Positions 60,351 through 64,000 of a DNA stretch of 64,000 nt are shown here, in pieces. The notes beneath the pieces are model-generated. The model was not told the origin of the DNA. It did not search any database and was given only the letters and a program-made list of their open reading frames with translations. The first letter of the stretch is position 1. Each line of letters begins with the position of its first letter. Both the position numbers and the translations under genes were made by a program. The DNA lies in contig NZ_QQTO01000040.1 of the NCBI RefSeq assembly GCF_003351345.1, positions 1 to 64,000 of the forward strand, given 5' to 3'. The stretch comes from Allobosea caraganae (GTDB lineage Bacteria; Pseudomonadota; Alphaproteobacteria; Rhizobiales; Beijerinckiaceae).

Positions 60351-61670
60351 ATGACCTTCAAACCCCGCTTCGTGCTTTCCGCCGCCCTGCTCTCCGCGGC
60401 CTGGTCGATGCCGGCCATGGCCCAGACGGAGATCCAGTGGTGGCATGCGATGACCGGCGCCAACAACGACGTCGTCGTCAAGCTGGCCGACGACTTCAAC
60501 GCCTCGCAGAAAGAGTACAAGGTCGTTCCGGCCTATAAGGGCTCCTATGCCGATGCGCTGAACGCCGGCATCGCCGCCTTCCGCGCCGGCAACGCGCCTC
60601 ACATCCTGCAGGTCTTCGAGGTCGGCACCGCGACCATGATGTCGGCTAAGGGCGCGATCAAGCCCGTCGCCGACGTGATGAAGGATGCCAACGAGGCGTT
60701 CGACCCGAAGAGCTACCTGCCGGCGATCACCGGCTACTACTCGACGACCAAGGGCGAGATGCTGTCGTTCCCCTTCAACTCGTCCTCGATGGTGATGTGG
60801 TACAACAAGGACGCGCTCAAGAAGGCCGGCCTGCCCGAGGCCCCGCCGAAGACCTGGCCTGAAGTGTTCGACGCCGCCAAGAAGCTCAAGGCCGCCGGCT
60901 TCGACAAGTGCGGCTTCTCCACCGGCTGGACGACCTGGGCCAACATCGAGCAGCTCGGCGCCTGGCATAACGTGCCGGTGGGCACCAAGGCCAACGGCTT
61001 CGACGGCTTCGACACCGAGTTCAAGATCAACGGCGACCTCTACGTGAAGCACCTGACCAACCTGGTCGAGCTGCAGAAGGACAAGACCTTCGACTATTCC
61101 GGCCGCACCAATGGCGGCGAAGGCCGCTTCACCTCGGGCGAATGCCCGATCTTCCTGACCTCCTCGGCCTTCTTCGGCAACGTCAACGCCAACGCCAAGT
61201 TCGCCTGGGGCAATGCGCCGATGCCGTATTATCCCGAGGTGCAGGGCGCGCCGCAGAACTCGATCATCGGCGGTGCCTCGCTGTGGGTGATGGGTGGCAA
61301 GAAGGCCGACGAGTACAAGGGCGTCGCCAAGTTCTTCACCTTCCTCTCCGACGTCGACCGGCAGGTGAAGCTGCACACCGAGTCGGGCTACCTGCCGATC
61401 ACCAAGGCCGCCTATGAGAAGGTCAAGGCGTCCGGCTTCTACAAGGACAAGCCCTATCTCGAGACCCCGCTGCTCGAGCTCAACAACAAGGAGCCGACGG
61501 ACAACTCGCGCGGCGTGCGCTTCGGCGGCCTCGTCCAGATCCGCGACATCTGGTCGGAGGAGATCGAGGCGGCGCTGAACGGCCAGAAGAGCGCCAAGGC
61601 CGCGCTCGACGCCGCCAACGAGCGCGGCAACCAGGCGCTGCGCCAGTTCGAGCGCACCGCCTCGCGCTGA
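60351..61670 (+). CDS. ugpB: sn-Glycerol-3-phosphate-binding protein UgpB
   Basis: A 439-aa periplasmic protein with a Sec signal (cleavage near MAQTEI). EIQWWHAMTGANNDVVVKLA, GIAAFRAGNAPHILQVFEVG, FNSSSMVMWYNKDALKKAG, APQNSIIGGASLWVMGGK and SGYLPITKAAYEKVKASGFY align well with E. coli UgpB as remembered. UgpB binds glycerol-3-phosphate and glycerophosphodiesters under phosphate starvation. A PHO-box-like element lies upstream, and a strong hairpin follows the gene, which would raise ugpB expression above that of the permeases. Confidence 0.93.
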   Translation: MTFKPRFVLSAALLSAAWSMPAMAQTEIQWWHAMTGANNDVVVKLADDFNASQKEYKVVPAYKGSYADALNAGIAAFRAGNAPHILQVFEVGTATMMSAKGAIKPVADVMKDANEAFDPKSYLPAITGYYSTTKGEMLSFPFNSSSMVMWYNKDALKKAGLPEAPPKTWPEVFDAAKKLKAAGFDKCGFSTGWTTWANIEQLGAWHNVPVGTKANGFDGFDTEFKINGDLYVKHLTNLVELQKDKTFDYSGRTNGGEGRFTSGECPIFLTSSAFFGNVNANAKFAWGNAPMPYYPEVQGAPQNSIIGGASLWVMGGKKADEYKGVAKFFTFLSDVDRQVKLHTESGYLPITKAAYEKVKASGFYKDKPYLETPLLELNNKEPTDNSRGVRFGGLVQIRDIWSEEIEAALNGQKSAKAALDAANERGNQALRQFERTASR

Positions 61671-61684
61671 GCCGGACCTGATCC

Positions 61685-61712
61685 AGAGGCCGGGGCACCA
61701 GCCCCGGCCTCT
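61685..61712 (+). terminator. Intercistronic hairpin between ugpB and ugpA
   Basis: AGAGGCCGGGGC and GCCCCGGCCTCT form a perfect 12-bp stem around ACCA, 14 bp after the ugpB stop and 22 bp before ugpA. Such hairpins are typical attenuators or 3'-end stabilisers after binding-protein genes. Confidence 0.7.
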
Positions 61713-61733
61713 TCACTTTACCCGCGGGCGCCC

Positions 61734-62615
61734 ATGCAGAAGAACGCCTATTTCAAGGGACTAACCATCCCGCTGCTGCTGCTGCTGCCGCAGCTCGCAA
61801 TCACCATCGTGTTCTTCTACTGGCCGGCGAGCCAGGCGGTGTGGCAGAGCTTCCTGCTGCAGGACGCCTTCGGCACCTCGACCGAGTTCGTCTGGTTCGA
61901 GAACTACACCGAGCTGTTCTCGCGGCCGGAATATTTCAAGGCGCTGGTCAACACCGCGATCTTCTCGACCTTCGTCTGCGTGCTCTCGCTCTCGATCGCG
62001 CTGCTCTTCGCGGTGATGGCCGACCGGCAGATCCGCGGCGCCGAAATCTACAAGACCCTGCTGATCTGGCCCTATGCCGTCGCTCCGGCAATAGCCGGCG
62101 TGCTCTGGCTCTTCATGTTCGACCCCTCGCTCGGCATGCTGGCGCGCGGGCTGCAATCGCTCGGCATCGCCTGGAACCCGCGCCTCAACGGCAACGACGC
62201 GATGATCCTGGTGATCCTGGCGGCAACCTGGAAGCAGATCAGCTACAATTTCCTGTTCTTCCTCGCCGGCCTGCAGGCGATCCCGAAGAGCGTGATCGAG
62301 GCCGCGGTGATCGACGGCGCCCGGCCATGGCGCCGGTTCTGGACCATCGTCTTCCCGCTGCTCTCGCCGACCACCTTCTTCCTGCTCACGGTCAACATCG
62401 TCTACGTCTTCTTCGACACGTTCGGCATCATCGACACCGTCTCCGGCGGCGGGCCTTCGGGCGCGACCCAGACCCTGGTCTACAAGGTCTGGGCCGACGG
62501 CAAGGGCGGCACCGACCTCGGCGGCTCGGCGGCGCAATCGGTGATCCTGCTGATCATGGTGATCGGCATGACCGCGATCCAGTTCCGCTTCATCGAGCGC
62601 AAGGTGAGCTATTGA
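61734..62615 (+). CDS. ugpA: sn-Glycerol-3-phosphate ABC transporter permease UgpA
   Basis: A 293-aa permease with six helices. FFYWPASQAVWQSFLLQDAF and GTSTEFVWFENYTELFSRPE are typical of the UgpA N terminus. The EAA loop is VIEAAVIDGARPWRRFWTIV. It pairs with UgpE, whose gene follows after an interposed creatininase-family gene. Its TGA overlaps the next ATG by one base. UgpC, the ATPase, is not seen but may lie beyond the right edge. Confidence 0.93.
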   Translation: MQKNAYFKGLTIPLLLLLPQLAITIVFFYWPASQAVWQSFLLQDAFGTSTEFVWFENYTELFSRPEYFKALVNTAIFSTFVCVLSLSIALLFAVMADRQIRGAEIYKTLLIWPYAVAPAIAGVLWLFMFDPSLGMLARGLQSLGIAWNPRLNGNDAMILVILAATWKQISYNFLFFLAGLQAIPKSVIEAAVIDGARPWRRFWTIVFPLLSPTTFFLLTVNIVYVFFDTFGIIDTVSGGGPSGATQTLVYKVWADGKGGTDLGGSAAQSVILLIMVIGMTAIQFRFIERKVSY

Positions 62616-63373
62616 TGGCCTCCGTTCTCTGGCAGGAGCTCACCGCCGAGGAGTTGCGCAGGAAGGCGGCGAACGACGCCGTCGTCATCCTGCCGATCGC
62701 CTCGATGGAGCAGCATGGGCCGCATCTGCCTGTTGGCGTCGACACCATCCTGTGCGGCGGCGTCTGCAAGGCGGCGGCCGAGCGGGCGGGCGAGACGGAA
62801 GTCGTCGTCGCGCCGACGCTGTGGTGCGGCATGGCCGAGCACCACATGGCCTTCGGTGGCACCTTCACCTTCGACATCCCGACCTATCGCGCCGTGCTGC
62901 TGGCCTTCCTCAGGAGCATCGAGCGCCACGGCTTCAACCGCGTCGTCATCGTCAACGGCCATGGCGGCAACATCGCCGCGCTCGGCGCCTTCCTGCCGGA
63001 TTTCGCCCGCGAGACGAGCCTGCGCATCCTCGGCACCACCTATTTCCAGCTGGCGCAGGAGGCGATGCAGCCCTTCATGCAGGATCAGGCCAGCGTGCTG
63101 CACGCCTGCGAGGTCGAGACCTCGATGATGATGGTGCTGGCGCCGGAGACGGTCAGGCATGAGCGGCTGCCAGAGGCCTTCGGCATGCTCGGCGCCGATC
63201 TCGGCGCGCTGACGCGACCGACCGTCGGCCGCTACAAGCCCTTCCGCGAGATGACCGAGACCGGCGTGATCGGCGATGCCCGCCGCGCCACGGCCGAGAA
63301 GGGCGAGGCCTTCCTCAACGCCTGCGCCGACGAGCTGGCCAAGCTGCTGCGCAACAAGGAGGCCTGGCACTGA
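62615..63373 (+). CDS. Creatininase-family amidohydrolase inserted in the ugp operon
   Basis: A 252-aa member of the creatininase/MftE/FAPy-deformylase superfamily. Metal ligands are visible in ILPIASMEQHGPHLPVGVDT (Glu32, His34, Asp43) and VVIVNGHGGNIAALG (His). FGGTFTFDIPTYRAVLLAFL and VETSMMMVLAPETVR complete the family pattern. The members hydrolyse cyclic amides or formamides. It is translationally coupled on both sides: the ATG overlaps the ugpA stop, and the stop overlaps the ugpE ATG. This tight fit in a glycerophosphodiester uptake operon suggests that it acts on an imported compound, for example an amide-bearing headgroup; this is inference. Confidence 0.87.
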   Translation: MASVLWQELTAEELRRKAANDAVVILPIASMEQHGPHLPVGVDTILCGGVCKAAAERAGETEVVVAPTLWCGMAEHHMAFGGTFTFDIPTYRAVLLAFLRSIERHGFNRVVIVNGHGGNIAALGAFLPDFARETSLRILGTTYFQLAQEAMQPFMQDQASVLHACEVETSMMMVLAPETVRHERLPEAFGMLGADLGALTRPTVGRYKPFREMTETGVIGDARRATAEKGEAFLNACADELAKLLRNKEAWH

Positions 63374-64000
63374 TGGTCGAAGACCGGCGCCTCGGCGATC
63401 TGATCGCCTACATCATCCTGACGATCGGCGTCGCCATCGTCGCCTTCCCGGTCTGGCTGACCTTCGTCGCCTCGACCTGGGACGCCTCGACCATCATCAA
63501 TGGGCAGCTGCCGCTCTATCCCGGCCCGCATTTCTTCGAGAACTACTACCGCGTGCTCTTCGTCGGCACCGCGAGCACGACGCGCGAGCCGGTCGCGACC
63601 ATGCTGTTGAACTCCTTCGTGATGGCGATCACCATCGCGCTCGGCAAGATCTTCATCTCCGTGCTCTCGGCCTACGCCATCGTCTACTATCGCTTCCCGT
63701 TTCGGATGGCGGCGTTCTGGATCATCTTCGTCACGCTGATGCTGCCGGTCGAGGTCCGCATCTTCCCGACCTTCAAAGTCGTCTCCGACCTGCGCATGCT
63801 CGACACCTATCAGGGCCTCGCCGTGCCGCTGATCGCCTCGGCGACCGGCACGCTGCTGTTCCGCCAGTTCTTCCTGACGATCCCCGACGAGCTGCTGGAG
63901 GCCTCGAAGATCGACGGCGCCGGGCCGTTCAAGTTCTTCAAGGACACGCTGCTGCCGCTCTCGATGACGACGATCGCGGCCCTGTTCGTGATCCAGTTCA
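63373..64000 (+). CDS. ugpE: sn-Glycerol-3-phosphate ABC transporter permease UgpE, partial
   Basis: The first 209 codons of a MalG-type permease that runs off the right edge. MVEDRRLGDLIAYIILTIGV is a typical UgpE start; PLYPGPHFFENYYRVLF, LNSFVMAITIALGKIFISVL and the EAA loop LLEASKIDGAGPFKFFKDTL match. The first base of its ATG is the last base of the creatininase stop (TGATG). Confidence 0.92.
   Translation, partial: MVEDRRLGDLIAYIILTIGVAIVAFPVWLTFVASTWDASTIINGQLPLYPGPHFFENYYRVLFVGTASTTREPVATMLLNSFVMAITIALGKIFISVLSAYAIVYYRFPFRMAAFWIIFVTLMLPVEVRIFPTFKVVSDLRMLDTYQGLAVPLIASATGTLLFRQFFLTIPDELLEASKIDGAGPFKFFKDTLLPLSMTTIAALFVIQF

Overview
The window is high-GC, densely packed chromosomal DNA from an alphaproteobacterium, most likely a Hyphomicrobiales member of the Bosea/Methylobacterium/Rhizobium type. 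Support comes from an OlsB-type ornithine-lipid acyltransferase, the uppP/GST/queG neighbourhood, an hrcA|rph-rdgB-hemW cluster, many ABC uptake systems with FCD-type GntR regulators, and several families of long palindromic intergenic repeats. The genus is an inference. No tRNA, rRNA, CRISPR array, insertion sequence or prophage was seen.

Layout. 1-1.8 kb: start of an IclR regulator, a gene-free AT-richer stretch and a 5'-truncated comM. 1.8-9.8 kb: hybrid histidine kinase, olsB, an SDR/epimerase, queG, GST, uppP and an SDR. 10-20 kb: a carbohydrate-type uptake and catabolism locus with three tandem paralogous substrate-binding proteins, a beta-hydroxyacid dehydrogenase and a GntR regulator, divergent from an enolase-superfamily dehydratase, two permeases and two uncharacterised proteins; no ABC ATPase is present. 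20-27 kb: MFS exporter, HigBA-like toxin-antitoxin pair, msrQ without msrP, HAD hydrolase, MFS transporter and an AT-richer orphan gene with a glycine-zipper segment. 27-39.5 kb: housekeeping block (lepA, GNAT, DUF3297, hrcA, rph, rdgB, hemW, LpoA-like lipoprotein, rsmI, yraN, gshB, moeB).

39.7-49.7 kb is a nucleoside uptake and salvage operon: BMP-family binding protein, MBL hydrolase, twin-domain ATPase, two permeases, cdd, purine-nucleoside phosphorylase, deoC, deoA and a ghrA-like reductase. Imported nucleosides would be deaminated and phosphorolysed, and deoxyribose phosphate cleaved to glyceraldehyde-3-phosphate and acetaldehyde. 49.8-56.8 kb: secreted phytase-like protein, SPW-repeat membrane protein, a Gfo/Idh dehydrogenase, an SMP-30 lactonase with a divergent GntR regulator, and a polytopic membrane protein. 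57-64 kb: a minus-strand operon (FAH-family protein, PfkB kinase, predicted trans-3-hydroxyproline dehydratase) divergent from ugpB-ugpA-creatininase-ugpE, which is preceded by a PHO-box-like triple repeat; ugpE runs off the end.

At least five families of palindromic mosaic repeats (called A-E here) fill the gaps between genes. They occupy six of the nine convergent gene junctions I counted, and one interrupts the nucleoside operon. The main candidates for undescribed biology are the three-binding-protein locus, the creatininase gene inside ugp under a PHO-box-like element, two short leader ORFs with near-identical Shine-Dalgarno contexts, and the AT-rich orphan gene.
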